Part shown: piece by piece, positions 26,601-37,734 of the stretch
Layout of the letters: every line of letters begins with the position of its first letter
Position numbering within the stretch: position 1 is the stretch's first letter
DNA from: Sphingomonas naphthae
GTDB taxonomy: Bacteria; Pseudomonadota; Alphaproteobacteria; Sphingomonadales; Sphingomonadaceae
Assembly: GCF_028607085.1 (NCBI RefSeq)
Contig: NZ_CP117411.1
Coordinates: 2,542,001-2,606,000, forward strand
Reading direction: 5' to 3'
Length of the DNA stretch: 64,000 bases
Made by a program: the position numbers and the translations under genes
The notes under the pieces: model-generated
Seen by the model: only the letters and a program-made list of their open reading frames with translations
What the model was told of the DNA's origin: nothing
Databases searched by the model: none

Positions 26601-26693
26601 CTCACATTCATTCCACCGCCGCCACGATCGCGCTGGACATGCTCCGTCACGGACCCTTAGGGCTCGCGCGCCGTTAGGGGCCGTGGAGGGACC

Positions 26694-26720
26694 ATGACCA
26701 ACATCGATCGCCGCGCCTGA
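26694..26720 (+). CDS. Possible 8-residue leader peptide ahead of zwf
   Basis: ATG at 26694 follows a strong ribosome site (GGAGGG, 26686-26691) and opens a frame of eight codons, MTNIDRRA, ending in TGA at 26718-26720. The zwf ATG begins one base later (TGAcATG). zwf itself has no other good ribosome site, so translation of the main operon may depend on ribosomes that finish this mini-frame. It is supported by spacing and signal strength only; chance cannot be excluded. Confidence 0.4.
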   Translation: MTNIDRRA

Positions 26721-26721
26721 C

Positions 26722-28203
26722 ATGCTGCCGCCGTCAGCCTTGTCCGCCGCCCCCCGCGCCTATCAGACGTTGCTGCTGTTCGGCGCGACCGGCGATCTGG
26801 CGCAGCGCATGTTGCTGCCCTCGCTCTACGGGCTGGACGCCGAGGGGCAATTGTCCGACGCGACGCGCATCATCGGCACCGCGCGTTCCGAACATCCGAT
26901 CGAGGAATATCGCGCCACCGCGCGCGCCGCGATCGAGAAAGCGGTGGAGCCCGAGCGCCTCAAGCCCGACGCGCTTGACCGTTTCCTCGCCCGTCTTAGC
27001 TATGTCTCGCTCGATGCGACCGATACCGGCGGCTATGCCCGGCTGGCCGAGGCGATCGGCGGGATCGAGGCGGGGCTCGCCATCTTCCTCTCCACCGCGC
27101 CCAGCCTGTTCGAAGCCACGATCGAAGGGCTCGACAAGGCCGGGCTGACCGGCCCCACGGTGCGCATGGCGCTGGAAAAGCCGCTCGGCTCGGATCTCGC
27201 CTCCTCGCGCGAGATCAACGACGCGGTGGCGCGGGTCTTTCCCGAGCCGCAGATCTTCCGGATCGACCATTATCTCGGCAAGGAGACGGTGCAGAACCTC
27301 CTCGCGCTGCGCTTCGGCAACCTCATGTTCGAGCCGCTGTGGAACGCGCAGGGCATCGAGCATGTCGAGATCAGCATCGGCGAGACCGTCGGGCTGGAGG
27401 GCCGGGTCGGTTTCTACGACGACACCGGCGCTCTGCGCGACATGGTGCAGAACCACATGCTCCAGTTGCTCGCGCTGGTGGCGATGGAGCCCCCCGCCCG
27501 CTTCGACGCCACCGAGGTGCGCGACGAGAAGGTGAAGGTGCTGCGCGCGCTCCGCCCGATGGACGTGGAGGAGGTGAAGAAGCACACCGTGATCGGCCAG
27601 TATGTCGCGGGCGCGATCGGGGCCAGGACGGTGCCGGCCTATGCCGAGGAACTGGGCAAGCCTTCCGATACCGAGACGTTCGTGGCGTTGAAGGCGCATG
27701 TCGATTGCTGGCGCTGGCATGGCGTGCCTTTCTACCTGCGCACCGGCAAGCGGCTGCCCTTCCGCCGCTCCGAAATCCTCATCCGCTTCCGTGCCGTGCC
27801 CCATTCGATCTTCGCCAATCGCGGCGCGGTGTTGCAACCCAATGCGCTGCTGATCTCGCTCCAGCCCGACGAGAATATCACGCTGACCCTGATGGCGAAG
27901 CGGCCGGGGCTCGACCGGGAGGGCATCCGCTTGCAGGAGGTGCCGCTCGACCTGAAGGGCGACGTCTTCGCCGACACGCGGCGCCGCATCGCCTATGAAC
28001 GATTGCTGCTGGACTTGCTGGAGGGCGACCCCACCTTGTTCGTGCGCCGCGACGAGGTGGAGGCGCAATGGGAGTGGATCGACGCGATACGCGCCGGCTG
28101 GAAGGCGAACGGCATGAAGCCGAAGCCTTATCCGGCGGGCACCTGGGGACCATCCGCGGCGATCGCGCTGACGGAACGAGACGGAGTAAGCTGGCGTGAG
28201 TGA
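26722..28203 (+). CDS. zwf: Glucose-6-phosphate 1-dehydrogenase
   Basis: A 493-residue enzyme making 6-phosphogluconolactone and NAD(P)H from glucose 6-phosphate, the entry to the Entner-Doudoroff pathway. It shows the nucleotide-binding GATGDLAQRMLLPSLYG (residues 21-37), EKPLG (152-156) with the substrate lysine, and the catalytic RIDHYLGKE (180-188). The length is normal. It is the first gene of zwf-pgl-edd-glk; its stop overlaps the pgl start region by 8 nt. The start at 26722 is the ATG one base after an eight-codon frame that has the better ribosome site. Confidence 0.97.
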   Translation: MLPPSALSAAPRAYQTLLLFGATGDLAQRMLLPSLYGLDAEGQLSDATRIIGTARSEHPIEEYRATARAAIEKAVEPERLKPDALDRFLARLSYVSLDATDTGGYARLAEAIGGIEAGLAIFLSTAPSLFEATIEGLDKAGLTGPTVRMALEKPLGSDLASSREINDAVARVFPEPQIFRIDHYLGKETVQNLLALRFGNLMFEPLWNAQGIEHVEISIGETVGLEGRVGFYDDTGALRDMVQNHMLQLLALVAMEPPARFDATEVRDEKVKVLRALRPMDVEEVKKHTVIGQYVAGAIGARTVPAYAEELGKPSDTETFVALKAHVDCWRWHGVPFYLRTGKRLPFRRSEILIRFRAVPHSIFANRGAVLQPNALLISLQPDENITLTLMAKRPGLDREGIRLQEVPLDLKGDVFADTRRRIAYERLLLDLLEGDPTLFVRRDEVEAQWEWIDAIRAGWKANGMKPKPYPAGTWGPSAAIALTERDGVSWRE

Positions 28204-28902
28204 AGAGATCGAATGGTGGGAGTATGAAACCGCCGACGAACTGGCCGAGGCCATCGTCGGCGATATCGGCTTCGTGATCGAAAGCGCGCTGGACGCGCGC
28301 GGCCAGGCGCTCCTGGCGCTGCCCGGCGGCAAATCGCCGGTGAAGGCGCTCGAGCTGCTCGCCAAGCAGAAGTTCGACTGGAAGCGCATCACCATCATCC
28401 CGACCGACGACCGGCTGGTCGCGCTCGACGATCCGCTCTCCAACGTGGCGATGCTGGCGAAGATCTTCCTGCCCAAAGGCGCGCGGGTGATGCCGATCGC
28501 CAGCGGCGCGGCGGCCGATCATAAGGCGGCCGGCAAGGCGGCGGACGCGCGGCTGCAGGATCTCCACTGGCCGCCCGATCTGGTGTGGCTGGGCGTCGGC
28601 ACCGATGGGCATACCGCCTCGATCCTGCCCGGCCCCGATCTGGCCGACGCGCTGGAAGCGCCCAAGGCGCGCCGCGCGGTGGGCGTGCTGCCCGATCCCA
28701 TGCCTAAGGAAGCGCCTGCCGCGCGCGTCACGCTCACCAAGGCAGCGATCCTGTCTGCCCGCGTCATCACCCTCAGCCTCTCCGGCAAGGAGAAGCGCAA
28801 GGTGGTCGAACGCGCGATCAAGGATGGCGCGCTGTCGCAATATCCGATCGGCCGGGTGCTGGCCGACGCCGAACAGGCGATCGACATCCACTGGAGCGAG
28901 GA

Positions 28903-28906
<4 letters not shown>
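28196..28906 (+). CDS. pgl: 6-phosphogluconolactonase
   Basis: A 236-residue DevB/Pgl-type lactonase that hydrolyses 6-phosphogluconolactone. Motifs are ALLALPGGKSPVKALELLA, ITIIPTDDRLV and WLGVGTDGHTASILPGPDL, with the family's catalytic His in the last. The start is GTG at 28196 (GGAG about 9 nt upstream), inside the last codons of zwf, and its stop overlaps the edd ATG by 4 nt. The product passes directly to the next enzyme in the operon. Confidence 0.96.
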
Positions 28907-30725
<1,819 letters not shown>

Positions 30726-30729
<4 letters not shown>

Positions 30730-31691
30730 AGGTCGTCGCGGTCGATATCGGCGGCACCCACGCCCGCTTCGCGCTGGCCGAGGTCGAGGGCGGGCGCGTC
30801 GTCGATCTGGGCGAGGAGACCACGCTCAAGACCGGCGCCTACGCCAGCTTCCGCCTGGCGTGGGAGGCATTCGCCGAACAGGCCGGCCCCCTGCCCCGCG
30901 CCGCCGCCATCGCCATCGCCGCGCCGGTCCACAGCGACGTCATCAAGCTCACCAACAACAGCTGGCTGATCCGCCCGGCGCTGATCCCCGAGAAACTGGG
31001 GGTCGATCGTTTCACCCTGGTCAACGATTTCGGCGCGGTCGGCCATGCCGTCGCGCAGGTGGGGCCGGCCTATCTGCGCCACCTGACCGGCCCGGATATG
31101 GATTTGCCCGAAAGCGGCACGATCAGCGTCGTCGGCCCCGGCACCGGCCTCGGCGTCGCCCACGTCCTGCAGCGCGAGGGCCGCTATTTCGTGTCGGAGA
31201 CGGAAGGCGGCCACATCGACTTCGCCCCGCTGGATCCGCTGGAGGACCAGATCCTCGCCCACCTGCGCCAGAGCCATCGCCGCGTGTCGATCGAACGGAT
31301 CGTCTCCGGCCCCGGCCTCACCGCCATCGTCGAGGCGATCGCCAGCGCGGGCGGGCGGCCCGTTCTGGCGGGCGACAACAAGGCGCTGTGGACGTCCGCG
31401 CTGGAAGGCAGCGACAGTCTCGCCGCCGCCGCGCTCGACCGCTTCTGCCTGTCGCTCGGCTCGGTCGCGGGCGACATCGCGCTGGCACAGGGGGCGAGCG
31501 CGGTGGTGATCGCGGGCGGGCTGGGGCTGCGGCTGGCCGACCACCTCCCCAAATCCGGCTTCGCCCACCGCTTCGTCGCCAAGGGTCGGTTCGAGCGGAT
31601 GATGGCGGGCCTGCCGGTGAAACTCATCACCCATCCGCAGCCCGGCCTCTATGGCGCGGCGGCGGCCTTCGCGCAGGAGCATGCGGGCTAA
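30726..31691 (+). CDS. glk: Glucokinase
   Basis: A 321-residue glucokinase of the bacterial Glk (not ROK) type. It opens KVVAVDIGGTHARFALAEVE (phosphate-binding loop), has LTNNSWLI and FTLVNDFGAVGHAV (catalytic Asp), GPGTGLGVAHV, and ETEGGHIDFAP (glucose-contacting Glu/His). The start is GTG at 30726, overlapping the edd stop (GTGA). It supplies glucose 6-phosphate to the first enzyme of its own operon, pointing to non-PTS glucose uptake. A dyad repeat starts 2 nt after its stop. Confidence 0.96.
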
Positions 31692-31693
31692 GT

Positions 31694-31760
31694 CGTCATT
31701 GCGAGCGTAGCGAAGCCATCCAGTGCGGCGCTGGATTGCTTCGCTACGCTCGCAATGACG
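31694..31760. repeat. 30-bp dyad repeat, copy A (CGTCATTGCGAGCG family)
   Basis: Arms 31694-31723 and 31731-31760 (30 nt each, one mismatch) around a 7-base loop. It lies between the convergent glk and kinase genes, 2 nt after the glk stop. The same arm sequence recurs at 34812-34878 and 45360-45446. As RNA it would form a long stem that could end or protect both messages. Confidence 0.9.
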
Positions 31761-31769
31761 GATCAGGCC

Positions 31770-32804
31770 TCAGCAGGCGGCGTTCAGCACCGCGCGGACG
31801 CCCATGTGGCCGGGATCATATTCCACCGTCGACTTGAGCGACGTCGCCATCGCCCCGATCAGCTTCGATCCGAGGCCGGTGCCCTTGGCCGCGCCTTCGG
31901 ACATGCCGCAGCCGTCGTCCTCCACCCGCAGCTCGAAGCGGTCGTCGCCGTCGCGGCGCAGGTCGATCCGCACTTCGCCCGCCGTGCCGGGGCCATAGGC
32001 ATATTTGCAGGCGTTGGTGACGAGTTCGGTGACGATGATGCCGATCGCCACCGCCTTGTCGGTCAACAGCCGCACCGGCTCGGCGGTGAGGCGGATGTGG
32101 CGCGGCGCGTCGGGGGTGGACCAGGTCTCGCCCAGTTCCTCGACCAGCGAACCGAGATAGCCCTCCAGCTCGACCGCCTCGACCGAATCCGAGGTGTACA
32201 GACGCTTGTGGACCTGCGCGATCGCGGCGATGCGCCGCTGGGTATCGTCGAGCGCCGCCTTGGCGACGCCATCGGCCAGCACGCGCGACTGCATGTGGAC
32301 GAAGGCCGACACCAGTTGCAGGCTGTTGGCCACGCGGTGGTTCACCTCGTGCAGCAGCGCCTGCAAGCGGATGTTGCTGTCGCGCAGCTGTTCCTCGGCG
32401 GCGTCCTTTTCGGCCAGCAGGCGCCCGCCCGCCAGCGCCTGTTCGATCGCGCGGGCGAGCAGGTCGAAGAAGCCGTCGTCGACCGACTTCACCACATAAT
32501 CGGCCGCCCCCGCCTTCAGCGCGGCGACCGCGATGGCGCTCTCCTCGGAGCCCGTGACGTAGATCACCGGAGGCGGATTGGGCCGCTCGCGCAATTCGGT
32601 GAGCGTGGTCAGCCCGTCCTTGCCGGGCATGTAATGGTCGATCGCGATCAGGTCGAACGCCTCGGCCGCCGCCATCGCCAAACCCTCGTCGCCGGTCGCC
32701 GCCAGCGCCACGCGATAGCCGCGCCGTTCCAGCGCGCGGCGCGAGAGGCGGCGAAGCCCCTCGTCATCGTCGATATAGAGGATCGAGGCGAGCGGTTCGG
32801 CCAT
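31770..32804 (-). CDS. Response regulator / HisKA_2 histidine kinase hybrid
   Basis: A 344-residue protein with an N-terminal receiver domain (ILYIDDDEGLRRLSRRALE; phospho-acceptor Asp56 in LIAIDHYMPG; Lys106) followed by a short coiled linker and a HisKA_2-type kinase. The phospho-site is LLHEVNHRVANSLQLV (His152), and the ATPase domain has TELVTNACKYAYG and VEDDGCGMSEGA. This receiver-plus-kinase order is common in alphaproteobacterial general stress and light-sensing relays. The ATG at 32804 shares one base with the stop of the upstream response regulator. With the two upstream genes it forms a three-step relay, but no dedicated DNA-binding output is encoded here. Confidence 0.9.
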   Translation of the reverse strand: MAEPLASILYIDDDEGLRRLSRRALERRGYRVALAATGDEGLAMAAAEAFDLIAIDHYMPGKDGLTTLTELRERPNPPPVIYVTGSEESAIAVAALKAGAADYVVKSVDDGFFDLLARAIEQALAGGRLLAEKDAAEEQLRDSNIRLQALLHEVNHRVANSLQLVSAFVHMQSRVLADGVAKAALDDTQRRIAAIAQVHKRLYTSDSVEAVELEGYLGSLVEELGETWSTPDAPRHIRLTAEPVRLLTDKAVAIGIIVTELVTNACKYAYGPGTAGEVRIDLRRDGDDRFELRVEDDGCGMSEGAAKGTGLGSKLIGAMATSLKSTVEYDPGHMGVRAVLNAAC

Positions 32805-33250
32805 CAATCCTCGACGACGTCCGGCACCTGGATCACCGACAGGAACAGGCCGAGCTGGCGGATCGCGTCCGCGAAGCTCTCATAATTCACCGGCTTGGTG
32901 ATGTAGACGTTGCAGCCCAGATCATAGCAGCGCTGAATCTCCAGCTTGTCGTCGGTGGTGGTCAGCACGACGACGGGCGCGCGCTTGAGCGGGCTGCCCT
33001 CGGCCTTGATCTTGCCCAGGATATCGGTGCCGCTCATGTCGGGCAGGTTGAGATCGAGCAGAATCAGCGCCGGGCCATTGTGGGTCGGCCCGGTCGGATC
33101 CTCGTACAGATAATGCAGCGCCGACGTGCCATCCAGGAAGTGGTGGATGTCGTTGGAGATGCCCGCGCGGCGGATGTTCTTCTCGATCAGGCGGGCGTGG
33201 CCCTCGTCGTCCTCGATCATCACGATGTTGACGGGCTGCTGGTTGTTCAT
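32804..33250 (-). CDS. Single-domain response regulator (Rcp1-like)
   Basis: A 148-residue stand-alone receiver: acidic pocket VMIEDDEGHARLIEKNIRR, phospho-acceptor Asp66 in ILLDLNLPDMSG, switch residue in VVVLTTTDDKLEI, and conserved Lys in NVYITKPVNYESF. The sequence resembles Rcp1-type regulators that serve phytochrome kinases. It lacks an output domain, so it either shuttles phosphate between the two kinases encoded on either side or controls one by binding. It starts 4 nt after the stop of the upstream kinase gene. Confidence 0.92.
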   Translation of the reverse strand: MNNQQPVNIVMIEDDEGHARLIEKNIRRAGISNDIHHFLDGTSALHYLYEDPTGPTHNGPALILLDLNLPDMSGTDILGKIKAEGSPLKRAPVVVLTTTDDKLEIQRCYDLGCNVYITKPVNYESFADAIRQLGLFLSVIQVPDVVED

Positions 33251-33254
33251 CGTG

Positions 33255-34811
33255 TCAGGCCTTCTTCTCTTCGACGAAGCGGGTCGGCAGGTTGATGTGG
33301 AAGGTGGCGCCCTCGCCCAGTTGCGAGGTGATACTGATCGTTCCGCCCAGACGATAGGCCAAAGCGCGGACATGCGCGAGGCCGATGCCCTCGCCCGGCT
33401 GGTCCTGCTGGCCCGAACGGCGGAACAGATCGAAGATGCGTTCATGGTCGCGCGGATCGACGCCGCGGCCGTTGTCGATCACGTCATAGGTGACGCGCCC
33501 CGCCTCGATCCGGCCGCGCACGTCGATCTCGCCCTTGCGCGCGGGGTGGAGATATTTGGTGGCATTCTCGATCAGGTTGGACAGGATCTGCTCGATCGCG
33601 ACCCGATCGCTGACGATATCGGGCAGCTTGGGCGCGACGCGGATGGTGATGCCCAGTTCTTCGGTCCGGTGCTTCAGGGTGCCGACGATGTCCTGCACCA
33701 GCGCCGTCATGTCGAGCCGCTCGGGCGCGAGCGTGCGCCGCCCCTCGCGCGACAGGCGCAGGATGGCGTTGATGAGGCGATCCATCTTCTGCGTGGAGGT
33801 GCGGATGAAGCGGATCGCCTCGGGCAGATCCTCCTTGGCCGCCAGTCGCGCGTCCTGCGTGACGATCTCGGGCGCGACTTCCTCGGCCTTGTCGATCAGG
33901 GCGGCGATCGGCTTGGTTGCGGCGTCCAGTTCGGCGGTGAAGCCCATCACGTTGACCAGCGGCGAGCGCAGATCGTGGCTGACGATATAGGCGAACCTCT
34001 GGATCTCGTCGTTGGCGCGCTGGAGATCGGTCGTCCGCTCGCGCACCGCCCCTTCGAGATTTTCGTTGAGGCCGCGCAACGCGGTGCGCGAGGTGTTCAG
34101 GTCGCGCGTGTAGCGGCGGATGATCCACACCGAGCCGGCCGCGACCCCGACCAGAAGGAGCAGCGTGACGGCAAGGACGATGTAGAACAGGCGATAGCTC
34201 GCCTGCTGCTCGGCGCGGCGATCGATCAGCAATTGCGCTTCCGCCGCCAGCATCGTCGCGGCGAGACGGCCGACCGCCGCGCCCGCCGCCTGCCGCCGAT
34301 CCTCCGCCTCGGGCGTGGCCAGCGCGCCGGGGCTCAGAGAGGCCGTGAGCATCCCGTCCACCGTCGTCGCCAGCGCCTTCAACCGACGTGCACGCGCCTG
34401 CTGCACGGGATTGTCGGCGGTGAGGTTCGCGACCCGATCGATGTGCGCGTGCAGATCGGCGGCGGCCTTGTAATAGCTGTCCCGCATGGTGGGTGACAGC
34501 CGCAACAGCGCGCCGCGCCGGGTGCTGCGCATCTGTTCCAGCGAAAGGCGGATGCCCGTCACGCCGCGTTCGACCTGATAGGTGTGGTCGACCCAGAAGG
34601 CGCGATCCTGCGTGCGGACCATCACGACGCCCGCCGACACCGCCGCCGCCAGCACGGCAAGAAAGCCCAGCGCCATCAGGCCGAGCACGAGCCGGCCGAA
34701 GCGCAGTTCCGACAAGCGATCGGGAAGAAGGGGGGATTCCGTCACGCGGCGATCGATAGAGGCAGTCCGCTGATTTTCCAAACGGTGAAAGGGGGATAAT
34801 CGCACAGACAT
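33255..34811 (-). CDS. CHASE3-domain sensor histidine kinase
   Basis: About 518 residues. Two membrane spans (about 41-65 and 208-232) bracket a periplasmic helical CHASE3 domain (WVDHTYQVERGVTGIRLSLE). A short coiled coil leads to HisKA with IVSHDLRSPLVNVMGF (His279), then HATPase_c motifs LIENATKYLHPARKG, VIDNGRGVDPRD and GEGIGLAHV. The start is uncertain: ATG at 34811 directly abuts a repeat arm, another ATG at 34817 is inside the repeat, and GTG at 34745 would still keep the first membrane span. None has a clear ribosome site. It heads the relay operon; the signal is unknown. Confidence 0.85.
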   Translation of the reverse strand: MSVRLSPFHRLENQRTASIDRRVTESPLLPDRLSELRFGRLVLGLMALGFLAVLAAAVSAGVVMVRTQDRAFWVDHTYQVERGVTGIRLSLEQMRSTRRGALLRLSPTMRDSYYKAAADLHAHIDRVANLTADNPVQQARARRLKALATTVDGMLTASLSPGALATPEAEDRRQAAGAAVGRLAATMLAAEAQLLIDRRAEQQASYRLFYIVLAVTLLLLVGVAAGSVWIIRRYTRDLNTSRTALRGLNENLEGAVRERTTDLQRANDEIQRFAYIVSHDLRSPLVNVMGFTAELDAATKPIAALIDKAEEVAPEIVTQDARLAAKEDLPEAIRFIRTSTQKMDRLINAILRLSREGRRTLAPERLDMTALVQDIVGTLKHRTEELGITIRVAPKLPDIVSDRVAIEQILSNLIENATKYLHPARKGEIDVRGRIEAGRVTYDVIDNGRGVDPRDHERIFDLFRRSGQQDQPGEGIGLAHVRALAYRLGGTISITSQLGEGATFHINLPTRFVEEKKA

Positions 34812-34878
34812 CGTCATTGCGAGCGATGCGAAGCAATCCAGCGCCGCACTGGATTGCTTCGCTGCGCTCGCAATGACG
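34812..34878. repeat. 30-bp dyad repeat, copy B (CGTCATTGCGAGCG family)
   Basis: Arms 34812-34841 and 34849-34878, two mismatches, 7-base loop, 9 nt after the stop of the TonB receptor on the minus strand and touching the start of the kinase gene. Its loop and arm lengths equal those of copy A. Confidence 0.9.
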
Positions 34879-34887
34879 AGAAGGGGC

Positions 34888-37596
34888 TTAGAATCGCGTC
34901 CGGACCGTCAGCCCCCAGGTGCGCGGATCGCCGAGGAAAGCGCCGTAGAGCTGGGTGGTCGTCGTGCCGAAGCCCTGGGTAGAGCGGATCGTGCCGGAGC
35001 CCTGTAGCGGCTCGTCGAAACCGACCTGATAGTAGGTCGTGTTCAGCAGATTCTGCGCCCACAGTTCGATACCCCAGCGCGCGTCGCGGCCGGTGAGGCC
35101 GATGCGCGCGTTGACGGTGAGGAAGCCCTGCTGGCGCTTTTCCAGATCGAGATCCGATCCGGTGACGATCGCGCTCTGGTAGCGGAAATCGGCGTAGATC
35201 AGCCCACGCAGACCGTCGCCGATCGCGGGGGTCCAGCCGCCCGATCCGGTCAGCGTGACGGCGGGGGCGTTGGAGAGCGGGCGGCCGGGAAGCTGAAACA
35301 GGGGCGTCGCCAGCGCGCGACCGCCGGCGCCGACCAGATCGTCGACATAGCGCGTCCGGGCGATCGTCATGCCCAGCGCCATGCCCACGTCGCGCGCGGG
35401 CCGCAGCGCCGCCTCCGCCTCCAGCCCGCGTGAGATCACGCCCGCCTTGAGGCTGCCGGTGCAGGCGCCGGTCGCCGCGACCAGATCGCGCGGGCCGGTG
35501 CCGAGATCGTCCGAACAGCCGTTCAGATTTTCGACGATGAAGGAGATGCCGTTGTAGCTGTTGAGCTGGAAATTGCGGAACCGCTGGTGGAAGGCCGCGA
35601 TGTTGAGATCGAAGCTGGCGGTGTGGAGCTTCGCGCCCAGCTCGAACGCATCGACCGTCTCGGGCGCGAACGCCAGGCGGGCGAGCGCATTGGCCGCAGT
35701 CACCGCGCCGGTCGTGCTGCCGAGCGGGCTGCGATCGAGGTTGAACCCGCCCGCCTTGTAGCCCCGCGAAAAGCTGGCGTAGGTGAGCAAGGGATCGATC
35801 GGGCGATAGCTCAGGACGGCGGTGCCGGTAAGCTTGCGCTCGTGGGCCCGGCCGTCGTCGATTACGAGCGCCCCGCCCGCGACCGAGGTGAGGACGCAGG
35901 CCGAGCCGGCGCCGACATAAGAGGACGCCGCCAGCGCGCCACACAGCGGGTTCGTGTCGGTCAGCCGCGCGTCGAGGCTCTTGCGCTCCCAGGTGTAGCG
36001 CAGACCGACGGTGGCCGAGAGGCGATCGGTGAGCTTGACCACATTATGCGTGAACAGCGCCATGTTGCGGCTGGTCTGCGCGTAACGATCGGTGAGGCCA
36101 CGCCCGGTGAAACTGTAGCCCGGCAGGCCGAGCAGCGCCGCCAGCGAGCCATAACCCGGCCGCGCCGGATCGGTGTTGAGCGCGGCCAGCGTCGCGAGTT
36201 GGCTCGCCTGCGCCGCCGTGCGCTGGGCGGCGGGGATCGCCTGGAGGCCGGCGATCGCCGAGGTCAGCACCGCGCTGTTGACGCAATTGCCGGTCGGCGC
36301 GGGCAAAGTCGCGGCGGGCAGCACCGAATTGAACAGCTGGCAATTGGCGTAGCGATCGTAATCGGCGCCATAGGCCTGATTGTCGCGGAAGGTGAGCCGC
36401 TCGCTGGCGAAATAGCCGCCGACGAGCCAATCGAGCCGGTCAGCGAAAGCGTCGCCCTGAAGGCGTAATTCCTGCGTGAAGGTCTTGAAGCGTTGGCCGG
36501 CGCTGCCATCCGAGCGGCGGGTCAGCAGGTCGAGCGAGGCGAAGTCGGCGTCCTGCCCGCGCAGCCAGCGCCAGTCGCGATAGGCGGTGATCGAGGTGAG
36601 CGTCGCCCCGCCCAGCCCGGCCGTCACCTCCGCCGAGACGCCGCTGTCGCGCACGTCGCCGCGAAACGACTGGCCGGGGGTGAGCGCCACGGTGCGATTG
36701 TCGCGCCCGGTCTCGATGATGCCGCCCAGCGCCCGGCCGAGCGCGGCGACCGTGCTGGCGCCGGTGACGACGCTGCCATCGGCGGCGCGCGTCAGATTGC
36801 GCTGGGGCAGATAGCCGCCGACGCAGCATTCCTCGTGCCGGTTGGAGAAATCGCCGATCAGCCGCACCGAGAGATCGTCGCGCGGCGCGTAGAGCAATTG
36901 CCCGCGCAGGAGGTAACGATCGCGATTGTTGATGTCGCGCCCGGAGACGACATCGGTGAAGAAGCCGTCGCGCTTGCTGGCCACGCCATCCAGCCGGAAG
37001 GCGAGATCGCGGCTGACCGGGCCGGTGAGCCCCGCGACGAAACGGCGCGCATCGTAATTGCCGACGCTCAATTCGGCCTGCCCGCCGAAGTCGAAGCGCG
37101 GCCTGGCGGTGACGACGCTGATAAGGCCGGCCGAGGCGTTGCGCCCGAACAGGGTGCCCTGCGGCCCCCGCAGCACCTCGATCCGGTCGATCGCGCCGAG
37201 TTCGGTCAGCGCGACGCTGGCGCGGTTCCGATAGACGCCGTCGATGAAGGTCGCGACCGAGCTTTCGAGGCCCGGATTGTCGCCCACCGTCCCCACGCCC
37301 CGGATCCGCGCGGCGGCGGCGCCGGCCTCGGACGCGCTGGAGGAAACGAGCAGCGAGGGCGAAAGCTGGTTGAGCTGGCGGATGTCGTTCGCCCCCGCTC
37401 GCTCGAGCGCCTCGCCCGTGATGGCGGAGATGGCCAGCGGAACGGCGGACAGCGCGGTCTCGCGGCGGGTGGCGGTGATGATGATCTCGCTGCCGCTATC
37501 CGCCTCAGCCGCGAGCGGCGCGGGATCGGCGGGCGCGGCCCACGCGGGCATGGCAAGGCCCGCCGCCACGGCGGCGAGGGTTGCGCGGATCGTCAT
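34888..37596 (-). CDS. TonB-dependent receptor (large, iron-complex/organic ligand type)
   Basis: A 902-residue receptor with a signal peptide (LAAVAAGLAMPAWA), a plug beginning EIIITATRRETALSAVPLAI and containing IRGVGTVGDNPGLESSVATF and EVLRGPQGTLFGRNASAGLI, and a barrel ending WGLTVRTRF. The plug belongs to the branch widespread in sphingomonads that takes up siderophores or plant- and xenobiotic-derived molecules. The start at 37596 is fixed by GGGAGG upstream. Nothing else is in its transcription unit; its promoter lies in the 138-nt gap shared with the terminator of the next receptor. Confidence 0.92.
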   Translation of the reverse strand: MTIRATLAAVAAGLAMPAWAAPADPAPLAAEADSGSEIIITATRRETALSAVPLAISAITGEALERAGANDIRQLNQLSPSLLVSSSASEAGAAAARIRGVGTVGDNPGLESSVATFIDGVYRNRASVALTELGAIDRIEVLRGPQGTLFGRNASAGLISVVTARPRFDFGGQAELSVGNYDARRFVAGLTGPVSRDLAFRLDGVASKRDGFFTDVVSGRDINNRDRYLLRGQLLYAPRDDLSVRLIGDFSNRHEECCVGGYLPQRNLTRAADGSVVTGASTVAALGRALGGIIETGRDNRTVALTPGQSFRGDVRDSGVSAEVTAGLGGATLTSITAYRDWRWLRGQDADFASLDLLTRRSDGSAGQRFKTFTQELRLQGDAFADRLDWLVGGYFASERLTFRDNQAYGADYDRYANCQLFNSVLPAATLPAPTGNCVNSAVLTSAIAGLQAIPAAQRTAAQASQLATLAALNTDPARPGYGSLAALLGLPGYSFTGRGLTDRYAQTSRNMALFTHNVVKLTDRLSATVGLRYTWERKSLDARLTDTNPLCGALAASSYVGAGSACVLTSVAGGALVIDDGRAHERKLTGTAVLSYRPIDPLLTYASFSRGYKAGGFNLDRSPLGSTTGAVTAANALARLAFAPETVDAFELGAKLHTASFDLNIAAFHQRFRNFQLNSYNGISFIVENLNGCSDDLGTGPRDLVAATGACTGSLKAGVISRGLEAEAALRPARDVGMALGMTIARTRYVDDLVGAGGRALATPLFQLPGRPLSNAPAVTLTGSGGWTPAIGDGLRGLIYADFRYQSAIVTGSDLDLEKRQQGFLTVNARIGLTGRDARWGIELWAQNLLNTTYYQVGFDEPLQGSGTIRSTQGFGTTTTQLYGAFLGDPRTWGLTVRTRF

Positions 37597-37671
37597 GACA
37601 TTCCTCCCGATGGCCCTTCGCGGCTGCCACCGCCTGGCCTTTCTCGCGGGAGGCCGTTGCAGAAACGTCAT

Positions 37672-37709
37672 GAAAAGAAAAGGGGCGGCTCCCTCGCAGG
37701 AACCGCCCC
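37672..37709 (-). terminator. Rho-independent terminator of the receptor gene at 37735
   Basis: On the minus strand an 11-bp stem (one mismatch; arms 37682-37692 and 37699-37709) with a 6-nt loop is followed by a TTTTCTTTT tract. It starts 26 nt after the stop at 37735. Confidence 0.85.
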
Positions 37710-37734
37710 CAATCTTCGGTCGGTGTCGCCCGGC

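Noticed and set aside
31694-31760. CRISPR-like repeat array from the repeated CATTGCGAGCG words
   Set aside because: The repeats are inverted pairs with short loops at three distant sites, not direct repeats with unique spacers; no cas genes are present.
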